Below are positions 7,648 to 14,785 of a stretch of DNA of 17,183 bases, in pieces. Each line of letters starts with the position of its first letter. The stretch's first letter is position 1. The translations under genes and the position numbers were made by a program. The notes beneath the pieces were generated by a model that did not search any database, was not told the origin of the DNA, and saw only the letters and a program-made list of their open reading frames with translations. The DNA comes from JAGXLP01 sp964649445 (GTDB lineage Bacteria > Bipolaricaulota > Bipolaricaulia > M55B111), in contig CAZYPS010000038.1 in the NCBI GenBank assembly GCA_964649445.1, positions 1-17,183 of the forward strand. Reading direction: 5' to 3'.

Positions 7648-7936
7648 CCCTTCAACGAATTAAATTTAAAAGCAACTGGACTTCGCCGGTTACAAGTCAG
7701 TTAGAAAACGGGTAGTTAGAGTTTAGCTCGCCGGGAGATCACTTCTTGACTAGATATAACGGCTTTCACTTTTCCCGTCAGTTTATTTGATAGGGAAGTT
7801 AAGGTACGAGAGATGATCTGCTCTGGTTTGCTATTTGATCAAACACTAGAGTTAATTCTTGCCCAAAAACTCGAGCATTAAATAAGTTTGTTAGCTTCAC
7901 ACACGAACTAAACATTTTAGAATCACAAATTAGTTG
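7648..7936. other. Gene-free stretch between the HTH gene and the trp promoter
   Basis: No convincing gene is visible. A 22-codon ORF (7813-7881) follows AAGG by 8 nt but has no other support. TTGATCAAACACTAGA at 7835-7850 recurs with one change at 16903-16918 in the leader of the glutamate-synthase-like gene. No hairpin with a U tract was found after the HTH stop. Confidence 0.4.
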
Positions 7937-7965
7937 TTGACAAATTATATTATGACAAATATAAT
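7937..7965 (+). promoter_or_regulatory. Consensus sigma70 promoter of the trp operon
   Basis: TTGACA (7937-7942), exactly 17 nt and TATAAT (7960-7965) give a perfect consensus promoter, with transcription predicted to start near 7972. TGACAAAT occurs twice (7938-7945 and 7953-7960, 15 bp apart), covering both promoter boxes; it could be a repressor site or a side effect of the consensus sequence. The leader peptide start lies about 20 nt downstream. This is the strongest sign that the genome is bacterial. Confidence 0.88.
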
Positions 7966-7990
7966 GAATTTAACTTTATAAGGTGAGATG

Positions 7991-8080
7991 ATGAAAAATA
8001 TAAACCTACGATCGGAGGTGAAATTGGCAAGTACCTGTCATATTCCAGATAAACGTATTTCTTGGCTCTGGTTAAACTAA
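7991..8080 (+). CDS. trpL: trp operon leader peptide (29 codons, ends Trp-Leu-Trp-Leu-Asn)
   Basis: A short ORF lies between the trp promoter and an intrinsic terminator. AAGGTGA (7980-7986) precedes two ATGs at 7988 and 7991; the second has better spacing. The peptide ends RISWLWLN, with TGG codons at 8063-8065 and 8069-8071, and stops at TAA 8078-8080. A second ribosome binding site, GGAGGTG, lies inside it before an in-frame TTG, so a shorter 18-residue form could also be made. Two Trp codons near the end, a stop just before RNA stems and a terminator before trpE form the layout of ribosome-mediated transcription attenuation. Scarce charged tRNA-Trp should stall the ribosome here. It was recognised from layout, not from similarity. 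Confidence 0.8.
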   Translation: MKNINLRSEVKLASTCHIPDKRISWLWLN

Positions 8081-8081
8081 A

Positions 8082-8119
8082 GTTTAGGGATTTGCGGATC
8101 AAAAAAGAAATCTCTAAAC
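8082..8119 (+). promoter_or_regulatory. Stem-loop in the trp leader RNA
   Basis: GTTTAGGGATTT (8082-8093) pairs with AAATCTCTAAAC (8108-8119) over 12 bp, including one G-U pair, with a 14-nt loop. It begins one base after the leader peptide stop, so a ribosome sitting at the stop codon would cover its left arm, while one stalled at the Trp codons would mostly not. It is the natural partner of the terminator downstream, but the two stems do not overlap. Confidence 0.7.
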
Positions 8120-8126
8120 ATGTAAT

Positions 8127-8160
8127 ACTATGGGTGAATTCCCATAGTTTTTTTATTTTT
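8127..8160 (+). terminator. trp attenuator (intrinsic terminator before trpE)
   Basis: ACTATGGG (8127-8134), a six-base loop and CCCATAGT (8141-8148) form a perfect 8-bp stem followed directly by TTTTTTATTTTT. It lies 46 nt after the leader peptide stop and before the trpE ribosome binding site. Transcripts ending here would contain only the leader. Confidence 0.85.
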
Positions 8161-8199
8161 AGCACAACATTCATTTTAGAAAGGCCACGGAGGTGCAAC

Positions 8200-8256
8200 A
8201 TGCAAAAAAATTTCAGCAAATTACAGAGTGATCGGGTTTGGCTCATCCAAAGTTAA
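8200..8256 (+). CDS. 18-codon ORF overlapping the trpE start out of frame
   Basis: An ideal ribosome binding site GGAGGTG (8189-8195) precedes an ATG at 8200 that opens an 18-codon frame ending at TAA 8254-8256. The annotated trpE frame, opened by a GTG at 8228, lies in another frame and has no ribosome binding site of its own. An A7 run at 8204-8210 follows the ATG; losing one A would join this start to trpE. The ORF is therefore a coupling peptide, the true trpE N-terminus reached by slippage, or the trace of a one-base sequence error. It has one Trp codon. Confidence 0.5.
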   Translation: MQKNFSKLQSDRVWLIQS

Positions 8257-9685
8257 TGAGCCCACCGACTCTTACCGACTGTTAGACGACTACCTTCCCT
8301 ATGACGAACCGAACCCACCCACCACTCTCAAGCAACTGGAATGGAATATTTGCGATCCCTTCGAAATCTATAGTCGGATATATCCGCAGTTTGAAACTAG
8401 CTTTATTCTGGAAAGCTCGGCCGGTCCGGACGAACTCGCCGAGTATACTTTCATAGGGTTCGATCCTGAGACAATTCTGACTTTATCTGACGGTACTTTT
8501 AAAGAAAACGGTGAAACCGTTCTGGAGACAACGGACCCGGTCCCACATTTGAAAGAACTGGGTAGGCGCCTGGGGAACTTCGCCCCCGAGGGCTTTAACA
8601 GGTATCTGGGAGGCCTGGTCGGCTATACGAGTTACGATTTCGTAAGGTACCTGGAGGACCTTCCCGCTCCACCCGGTGAGAAGAAATTTCCAGACCTACA
8701 GATGGGCCTATTTACCGACGGAATCCTTCATAGCAGGGACAAAGAGACACTTACCTACTTTTCTTACGGAAGAGACAGGTCTTCAGAACTAAAAGATCTG
8801 TTGGACACCCCGGATCATGAAGGAGAAGCGGACTTTCGAATAAATAAACTTAAGTCAGATCTTACCCAGTCGGATTTTTCTTCAAGTGTGGCTAACGCCA
8901 AGGACTATATTTACTCCGGCGACATCTACCAGACCGTCCTCTCGCGAGAACTTTCGGGGAAGTTTGAAGGCGATCAGCTCCGCGCATACGGCAAGCTGAG
9001 AAAAATAAATCCTTCTCCTTACATGTATCATTTAGAATTTGGAGCCAGACGCGTAATTGGCTCCAGCCCGGAAGAACTCGTCTCGGTCACTGACGGCGAA
9101 ATTAGCACGTATCCAATAGCAGGTACCCGTCCTTTAGGTAATACCCCACAAGAAAGAGAAAAACTACGAACAGACATGATTACGGACGATAAGGAGCGAG
9201 CTGAACACAACATGTTGGTCGACCTGGCTCGAAACGACGTCGGAAGAGTGGCAAAATACGGCACGGTCGCCGTTCCGGAATACATGAAAGTCAAGAAATT
9301 TAGTCACGTCCAGCATATCGTGTCGAAAGTTACAGGAAAATTATCCGTAGACAAGACTCCTTTGGATGCTTTCGCAGCGCTGTTTCCTGCTGGGACGGTC
9401 TCAGGAGCACCGAAAGTAAGAGCTATGGAACTGATAGACGAATTTGAAGTAACCCCCAGGGGACCGTACGCCGGTGCGGTTGGCTATATCTCTTTTACGG
9501 GCGATTTGGATTCCTGCATAACGATTCGGAGTCTCTTCACCAAAGGAAATCAAATCTCTCTCAGAGCGGGTGCCGGGATAGTCGCGGATTCCGATCCGAA
9601 AAAGGAATGGGAAGAAATCAACCACAAACTGGGAGCGCTCAGGGACGCCGTTTCCCCGGGAGGTGGGGAAAGTGAAAGTAACTAG
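8228..9685 (+). CDS. trpE: Anthranilate synthase component I
   Basis: TrpE converts chorismate and ammonia (from TrpG) to anthranilate, the first step of tryptophan synthesis. The N-terminal half has SFILESS (allosteric-site region) and YTFIGFDPE. The catalytic half has SGDIYQTVLSRE, PIAGTRPLG, DKERAEHNMLVDLARNDVGRV, LFPAGTVSGAPKVRAMELI and RAGAGIVADSDPKKEWEE, all chorismate-binding motifs. The 485 residues are normal length. The only in-frame start near the N-terminus is GTG 8228, which lacks a ribosome binding site; a one-base slip in the A7 run would instead start it at ATG 8200 with nine extra residues. It opens the trpEGDCFBA operon behind the attenuator and overlaps trpG by 14 nt. From memory the sequence looks closer to archaeal than to enterobacterial TrpE. 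Confidence 0.95.
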   Translation: MIGFGSSKVNEPTDSYRLLDDYLPYDEPNPPTTLKQLEWNICDPFEIYSRIYPQFETSFILESSAGPDELAEYTFIGFDPETILTLSDGTFKENGETVLETTDPVPHLKELGRRLGNFAPEGFNRYLGGLVGYTSYDFVRYLEDLPAPPGEKKFPDLQMGLFTDGILHSRDKETLTYFSYGRDRSSELKDLLDTPDHEGEADFRINKLKSDLTQSDFSSSVANAKDYIYSGDIYQTVLSRELSGKFEGDQLRAYGKLRKINPSPYMYHLEFGARRVIGSSPEELVSVTDGEISTYPIAGTRPLGNTPQEREKLRTDMITDDKERAEHNMLVDLARNDVGRVAKYGTVAVPEYMKVKKFSHVQHIVSKVTGKLSVDKTPLDAFAALFPAGTVSGAPKVRAMELIDEFEVTPRGPYAGAVGYISFTGDLDSCITIRSLFTKGNQISLRAGAGIVADSDPKKEWEEINHKLGALRDAVSPGGGESESN

Positions 9686-10280
9686 GGCCAAAAAGGGAAG
9701 GATAGTGGTGATCGACAACTACGACTCGTTTACTTATAACCTGGTCCAATATTTAGGAGAACTTGACTGCAACCCTCTGGTTTTTAGGAACGATGAGATC
9801 GAGCTGGAGGAACTGAAGGAGTTACAACCGTCCTCGCTGGTAATTTCTCCCGGTCCGGGGACTCCCGAGGACACTCGCTACTTCGGGCTATCCCTTACCG
9901 TCCTGAGGGAGTTGTCCCCCAGAATTCCCACTCTCGGCGTCTGCCTGGGCCATCAGGGCGTAGCGGCAGCTTTTGGAGGAGAAATAGTCGGTGCTCGAAG
10001 TCTCTTTCACGGTAAAACCAGCGAGATTCGGCACGATCAGGACGGTATTTTCGCCGGAATTCCCGACCCTTTCCCGGCAGCTCGGTACCACTCGCTGGTC
10101 ATCGATTCAGATTATCTTCCCAACGAGCTGGAAGTGACAGCCTGGGGACCGGCCGACCAAATAATGGGAATTCGCCACAAGGAGTATCCAATTTCTGGAT
10201 TACAGTTCCACCCGGAATCCATCCTTACTCAAAACGGAAAAGACTTGCTTAATAACTTCTTGGACATTTCTCGGAGGTGA
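9672..10280 (+). CDS. trpG: Anthranilate synthase glutamine amidotransferase component II
   Basis: TrpG hydrolyses glutamine and channels ammonia to TrpE. It is a class I amidotransferase with nucleophile Cys91 in GVCLGHQ and the His180/Glu182 pair in LQFHPES. Other motifs are IDNYDSFTYNLVQYLGE and VISPGPGTPED. The protein is a stand-alone domain of 202 residues, not fused to trpD as in Escherichia coli. The frame can be read from a GTG at 9663, but GGAGGTG (9659-9665) places the start at GTG 9672. It overlaps the trpE end by 14 nt and its TGA abuts the trpD ATG. Confidence 0.95.
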   Translation: MKVTRAKKGRIVVIDNYDSFTYNLVQYLGELDCNPLVFRNDEIELEELKELQPSSLVISPGPGTPEDTRYFGLSLTVLRELSPRIPTLGVCLGHQGVAAAFGGEIVGARSLFHGKTSEIRHDQDGIFAGIPDPFPAARYHSLVIDSDYLPNELEVTAWGPADQIMGIRHKEYPISGLQFHPESILTQNGKDLLNNFLDISRR

Positions 10281-11360
10281 ATGTCAATGACACTAATCAA
10301 AGAAGCGATAGAACATGTAACCGACCGGAATGACCTTACTCCGGACCTTGCTCGGGGTGCTATGGACGAATTGATGAGCGGAGAAAGTTCAGAGACAAAT
10401 ATCGGAGCTTTGCTCGCGGGATTAAAATCCAAAGGAGTTTCGGTCGAGGAAATCGCGGCTTTTGCAGACGTAATGAGGAAAAAGAGTATCAAAATAAACC
10501 CTGAATTGGACGAGGACCTGATGGATATGTGCGGCACGGGCGGCTCGACGGTCAAGACATTTAATATATCCACCATCAGCGCATTCGTAGTCGCCGGAGC
10601 GGGATTTCCCGTGGCCAAGCACGGTAACAGGTCAAACACCAGCCAGAGCGGCAGTGCCGACCTCCTGGAAGTTCTGGGGGTAGATCTAGACGCAAAGCCA
10701 AAACAAGTGAAAGAAGCAATTGAAGAAGTGGGTATCGGATTCCTTTACGCTCCCAACCTGCATCCCGCGATGAAACACGCGGCAAAGCCGAGAAGAGACC
10801 TGGGAATAAGAACTGTATTTAATATACTCGGGCCGCTAACTAACCCGGCCTCCGCCTCCCGTCAGCTGCTGGGAGTTTACGACCGGGACCTTGTAGAAAA
10901 GTTTCCGCCCGTACTGGACAAGCTCGGCGTAAACCGCGCTCTCGTCGTTCACGGGTTGGCGGGCATTGATGAAATATCCACCGTTGGAAAGTCTTACGTC
11001 GGGGAACTCAATCATGGGAAAATCGATCACTACACAATCCATCCTCGTGATTTCGACCTACCGGTGGCGGACCCGGAAGACATACGTGACCTATCTCCAG
11101 CTGTTAGCGCCCGACTGGCGATAGATATCATGGCCGGCGAAATAGAGGGTACGGCCCGGGACATAGTCCTATTAAACGCCGGTGCCGGAATTTACGTAGC
11201 AGGGGGCGGAAATTCCCTGCGTGAAGGGCTGGAACTTGCCCGGGAATCGATTGACTCCGGGGAAGCCTATAGGAAGGTCAGGGAACTGGTTAGAGAGACG
11301 GGTACTGCGGACAACCTTAGCGAGGTAGAAAAAAATCTGACTCAGGAAGTACCGTTATGA
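10281..11360 (+). CDS. trpD: Anthranilate phosphoribosyltransferase
   Basis: TrpD transfers phosphoribose from PRPP to anthranilate. The 359-residue protein has the PRPP loop CGTGGSTVKTFNIST, the motif VAKHGNRSNTSQSGSADLLE and RTVFNILGPLTNPA, with the helical N-terminal dimerisation segment complete. Two starts are possible: ATG 10281, 3 nt after GGAGG (10273-10277), and ATG 10287, 9 nt after it. The second is two codons shorter and better spaced. The gene follows trpG without a gap and overlaps trpC by ATGA. The sequence around the PRPP loop reminds me of archaeal homologues. Confidence 0.95.
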   Translation: MSMTLIKEAIEHVTDRNDLTPDLARGAMDELMSGESSETNIGALLAGLKSKGVSVEEIAAFADVMRKKSIKINPELDEDLMDMCGTGGSTVKTFNISTISAFVVAGAGFPVAKHGNRSNTSQSGSADLLEVLGVDLDAKPKQVKEAIEEVGIGFLYAPNLHPAMKHAAKPRRDLGIRTVFNILGPLTNPASASRQLLGVYDRDLVEKFPPVLDKLGVNRALVVHGLAGIDEISTVGKSYVGELNHGKIDHYTIHPRDFDLPVADPEDIRDLSPAVSARLAIDIMAGEIEGTARDIVLLNAGAGIYVAGGGNSLREGLELARESIDSGEAYRKVRELVRETGTADNLSEVEKNLTQEVPL

Positions 11361-12142
11361 AAAACGTGCTCGGTGAACTATCGGAATCAGCTCTCAACCG
11401 GGTAAATTCGGGGTTCTACGATATTGACCGTGAAGTTAAGGAACGAAACACGGTTTCTTTCAGGCAGTGTATCAAGAGTCAAAGGTCCACCCCAGTTATC
11501 GGGGAGATAAAACCGGGCTCGCCGTCCCAGGGGAAAATATTTGAAGACGAATTCGATCCGGAAAGGTTGGGCAGGAATTATGCTAACGGAGGAGTCACCG
11601 GATTTTCCGTCCTAACCGACCCCGATCATTTCTCCGGCTCACTCGTCAACCTGGAAAGGGTAGCGAGGCTCGACGGGCCGGTATTAATGAAGGACTTTAT
11701 AGTCGATTACCCTCAGATCGACGCCGGGAAGGCCCTGGGGGCGGACGCAATACTGTTTATTTACAGGTTATTCGCCCGGAACGTACCCACTTTTGGCCTC
11801 GAAGCCGGAATTGAATACGCTCAGGGGCAGGGTTTGGAGGTCCTGCTGGAGATAAACGGCCGGGCGGAGTACGAATCGGCTCTGGAAACCGATGCCGACA
11901 TGATCGGGATTAACAACAGGGATCTAAGAAGCCTGGAAGTCGACCTCTCGACTACGAGTGGTATCCTATCCAGTGCGGGCAAAGACCGAATAGTCTGGGC
12001 CATGAGCGGGATATCGGATCGGTCCGATATAAACTATTTACAGCAGGCGGGCGCGGACGTCTTCCTCGTGGGAACATCTCTGGCTAAAGCTGAGAACCCG
12101 AAAATATTTCTCCAAAAATTGCGCGGTGTCTTCGATGGTTAA
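11357..12142 (+). CDS. trpC: Indole-3-glycerol phosphate synthase
   Basis: TrpC closes carboxyphenylaminodeoxyribulose phosphate to indole-3-glycerol phosphate on a (beta/alpha)8 barrel. Family catalytic residues seen are Glu50 and Lys52 (GEIKPGSPS), Lys112 (LMKDFI), Glu165 (LLEIN) and the Asn pair 186-187 (GINNRD). The conserved ESGI motif reads MSGI, so Met216 replaces the Glu known as Glu210 in the Sulfolobus solfataricus enzyme. The phosphate-binding end FLVGTSL is intact. It is 261 residues and monofunctional, unlike the TrpC-TrpF fusion of Escherichia coli. It starts with an ATGA overlap with trpD and overlaps trpF by 8 nt. Confidence 0.94.
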   Translation: MKNVLGELSESALNRVNSGFYDIDREVKERNTVSFRQCIKSQRSTPVIGEIKPGSPSQGKIFEDEFDPERLGRNYANGGVTGFSVLTDPDHFSGSLVNLERVARLDGPVLMKDFIVDYPQIDAGKALGADAILFIYRLFARNVPTFGLEAGIEYAQGQGLEVLLEINGRAEYESALETDADMIGINNRDLRSLEVDLSTTSGILSSAGKDRIVWAMSGISDRSDINYLQQAGADVFLVGTSLAKAENPKIFLQKLRGVFDG

Positions 12143-12800
12143 AGTGAAGATATGTGGCAATCAAACCGGCGACGACTTAAAAGTAACTGCAAGGGCCGAT
12201 GCAGTCGGGTTTATCGTGGACACGCCCGAATCACCGAGAAATATTGAGCCGAAAACCGCGTCCCGACTGGCAAAAGAGACTCCTCCATTTACCAATAAAG
12301 TAATGGTAACGACGGAAACAACCCCAGAAGTCTTGCGTGGACTGGTTGAAAAAGTAGAGCCGGACTACCTCCAGCTCCACTCGACCTTAACCCCGAACCG
12401 AACAAAAAAAATAGCCCACTCTATACCGGATACTGCAGGTCTGATTTCATTGGTAACCGTGGAAGGAAAACTGGATGATTTAAAAAATCGGGCTCTGGAA
12501 CTGGCAAATTCCCCGGTCGACGCGGTATTGCTGGACAGCAAGTCGGAAGGGCGGGCCGGTGGAACCGGTCAAGTTCACGATTGGAATATCAGCCGTACGA
12601 TAAGAGATACGGTTCATCCGGTTCCCGTAATTCTGGCCGGCGGACTCGATCCTGAAAACGTCGGAAAAGCGATAGCTGAGGTACGCCCTTACGCCGTGGA
12701 CGTCGCAACGGGCGTGGAAAAAGATGAGGTTAAATCGGATCTAAAAGTGGAACGTTTTATGAAAGAGGTGAATAAAAGTGAAGTTAAGTCGGTACCCTGA
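12135..12800 (+). CDS. trpF: Phosphoribosylanthranilate isomerase
   Basis: TrpF carries out the Amadori rearrangement of phosphoribosylanthranilate. The expected base and acid are present: Cys7 in KICG and Asp134 in VLLDS. Other motifs are DYLQLH, GGTGQVHDW, VILAGGLDPENV and VDVATGVE. Its 221 residues fit the family. A GTG at 12126 would extend it by three codons, but the ATG at 12135 gives the canonical start and overlaps trpC by 8 nt. No strong ribosome binding site is present, so translational coupling is likely. The GGTGxxHDW and PPFxxxVMVT patterns resemble haloarchaeal TrpF as I remember it. The end overlaps trpB by 23 nt. Confidence 0.94.
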   Translation: MVKVKICGNQTGDDLKVTARADAVGFIVDTPESPRNIEPKTASRLAKETPPFTNKVMVTTETTPEVLRGLVEKVEPDYLQLHSTLTPNRTKKIAHSIPDTAGLISLVTVEGKLDDLKNRALELANSPVDAVLLDSKSEGRAGGTGQVHDWNISRTIRDTVHPVPVILAGGLDPENVGKAIAEVRPYAVDVATGVEKDEVKSDLKVERFMKEVNKSEVKSVP

Positions 12801-13956
12801 AGCGGGAAAATTCGGGACTTTCGGCGGAAGATACGTGCCGGAAATACTTTACCCGGCCCTCGAGGAACTCGAACAGGCTTACGAGGAATACAGGGAGGAC
12901 AAAGAGTTTAAAGAAGAGCTTCGGAACTATAACCGAGATTACGGCGGTCGCCCCTCTCCTCTATACCACGCCGAGGGGTTAACGGAGCTTGCCGGAGGAG
13001 CAAAAATATATCTAAAACGGGAAGACTTGATTCACGGAGGTGCACATAAGTTTAACAACGTGATGGGACAGGCCCTGCTGGCAAAAAAAATGGGCAAGGA
13101 GCGATTGATATGTGAAACCGGGGCCGGACAGCACGGGGTGGCCACCTCGCTCGCAGGGGCGGTTCTGGACTTAAAAACCGAAGTTTACATGGGGAAGGTC
13201 GATGTGGAAAGGCAAAAACCGAACGTATTCCGGATGGAGCTTTTGGGCGCGAACGTCAACGTGGTGGATACGGGCAGCGCAACCCTCAAGGACGCGATAA
13301 ACGAGGCCCTCCGCGACTGGTCCGGAAACGTAAGCGACACTCACTACCTGATAGGTTCCGTCGTCGGCCCTCATCCCTATCCTATGATGGTCCGGGACTT
13401 CCAGAGGGTAATCGGGGACGAGATCAAAAATCAACTGGAGGATAAAGAAGGTAAACTTCCCGATCACCTGGTTGCGTGCGTCGGCGGTGGTAGCAACGCC
13501 ATGGGTACGTTTTATCCCTTCGCGGACGATAAAACAGTAGATCTAACAGGAGTCGAAGCGGGTGGAAACGAAAAGGGGAACGCGGCAAGCCTGTCCGAAG
13601 GAACTGAAGGAGTCCTTCACGGTGCTCGTTCCTACCTTCTACAGGACGATGGAGGCCAAATAACGGAAACTCACTCTATCTCGGCCGGTCTGGATTACCC
13701 GGGAGTGGGGCCCGAGCATGCTCTATACAAAGAAGTCGACCGGGCAAATTACGTTCAGGCTTCCGACGAAGAAGCCCTGATCGGATTCCGGAGGCTGGCC
13801 GAAACCGAGGGGATCATACCGGCTCTAGAACCGGCACATGCCGTTCATGCAGGAATGGAAATAGCTTCAGGCATGAAACCCGAAAAGATACTCGTAATTA
13901 CCCTTTCCGGAAGAGGTGACAAGGACCTGGATACGGTAAGAGAGAGGTTAATATGA
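12778..13956 (+). CDS. trpB: Tryptophan synthase beta chain
   Basis: TrpB condenses indole with serine using PLP. The 392-residue protein is of the TrpB1 type, opening with GKFGTFGGRYVPE. The PLP lysine is Lys91 in GGAHKFNN and the catalytic Glu is Glu113 in ETGAGQHGVA. The phosphate cradle is GGGSNAMG and the C-terminal motif is LSGRGDKD. A GTG start at 12778 has GAGGTG (12765-12770) about 7 nt upstream. The gene overlaps trpF by 23 nt and trpA by ATGA, so the two synthase subunits are translated in step. Confidence 0.96.
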   Translation: MKLSRYPEAGKFGTFGGRYVPEILYPALEELEQAYEEYREDKEFKEELRNYNRDYGGRPSPLYHAEGLTELAGGAKIYLKREDLIHGGAHKFNNVMGQALLAKKMGKERLICETGAGQHGVATSLAGAVLDLKTEVYMGKVDVERQKPNVFRMELLGANVNVVDTGSATLKDAINEALRDWSGNVSDTHYLIGSVVGPHPYPMMVRDFQRVIGDEIKNQLEDKEGKLPDHLVACVGGGSNAMGTFYPFADDKTVDLTGVEAGGNEKGNAASLSEGTEGVLHGARSYLLQDDGGQITETHSISAGLDYPGVGPEHALYKEVDRANYVQASDEEALIGFRRLAETEGIIPALEPAHAVHAGMEIASGMKPEKILVITLSGRGDKDLDTVRERLI

Positions 13957-14747
13957 ACGAAATCGCCACCAGGATAAAAGAAACGAACCGGGAAGATGGT
14001 GGAGCATTTATTCCCTACCTGATGGCCGGCGATCCGACTCCCGAGCGGTCGATTGACTACATTCGAGCACTTGCAGCGGGGGGAGCCGATCTGATCGAAC
14101 TCGGAGTTCCTTTCTCCGATCCCGTTGCCGATGGTCCAACGATTCAGGCCGCCGGAAACAGAGCCCTGAAAACGACCGATAGTCCGGAAAAGGTGTTTGA
14201 ACTTGTCCAGAAAGTGAGAGGAAAGATAGAAGTACCGATAATCCTGATGAGCTATTACAACCCTATCCTGCAATTCGGGGAAACGGATTTTCTGGATAAA
14301 TGTCAAGAATCCGGAGTCGAAGGGGTTATTCTACCGGACCTCCCTCCAGAAGAGGGAGAAAGGTTCCTCCAATCTGCTCTAGAAGCCTCGGTTGCAACCC
14401 CGCTTCTCGCGACTCCAGGAACCCACAAAAAAAGACTGACCGAACTCGCGGAAAAGGCAACGGGCTTTCTATATCTTGTATCTCGACCCGGTACCACCGG
14501 GGCAAAAAGCGAGGTCGGTAAAATCACTACTAACGCAATAAAATCAGTTAAGCCACGGGTTCCCGATGAATTACCGGTCTGCGTCGGTTTCGGTCTCTCA
14601 TCGCCCGAACAGGTCGGGCAGGTCATTAGGGCCAGAGCGGACGGGGCAATTGTTGGCTCGGCCATCGTGAGTCGCGTGGGAAACGGAGATAACCCAAAAG
14701 AGATCGAGAGGTTTGTGTCGAAGCTTAAGGAAGGTACCAAACTGTAG
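13953..14747 (+). CDS. trpA: Tryptophan synthase alpha chain
   Basis: TrpA cleaves indole-3-glycerol phosphate to indole, which is passed to TrpB. The catalytic acids Glu49 (IELGVPFSDP) and Asp60 (ADGP) fall at the same positions as in the enteric enzyme. GVILPDLPPEE and the phosphate-binding stretches SRPGTTG, CVGFGLSSPEQV and ADGAIVGSAI are present. It is 264 residues, and AGAGAGG precedes the ATG, which overlaps the trpB stop. It is the last gene of the operon. The only termination signal close behind is a T6 tract at about 14759-14764 without a good stem; the structured element at 14786 follows. Confidence 0.96.
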   Translation: MNEIATRIKETNREDGGAFIPYLMAGDPTPERSIDYIRALAAGGADLIELGVPFSDPVADGPTIQAAGNRALKTTDSPEKVFELVQKVRGKIEVPIILMSYYNPILQFGETDFLDKCQESGVEGVILPDLPPEEGERFLQSALEASVATPLLATPGTHKKRLTELAEKATGFLYLVSRPGTTGAKSEVGKITTNAIKSVKPRVPDELPVCVGFGLSSPEQVGQVIRARADGAIVGSAIVSRVGNGDNPKEIERFVSKLKEGTKL

Positions 14748-14785
14748 AATCCTAAATATTTTTTAACATAGCCAGTCAGTCAACT

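Noticed and set aside
7813..7881. 22-codon plus-strand ORF between the HTH gene and trp
   Set aside because: Only a weak AAGG upstream, no promoter and no recognisable product; kept only as a note.
7960..7990. Reading the AT-rich DNA before trp as an archaeal TATA/BRE promoter
   Set aside because: The exact TTGACA-N17-TATAAT spacing, other sigma70-like promoters and U-tract terminators fit a bacterium far better.
7966..8190. A tRNA-Trp T-box riboswitch in the trp leader
   Set aside because: No AGGGTGG-type T-box sequence is visible, while a translated leader peptide with Trp codons and an attenuator explains the region.
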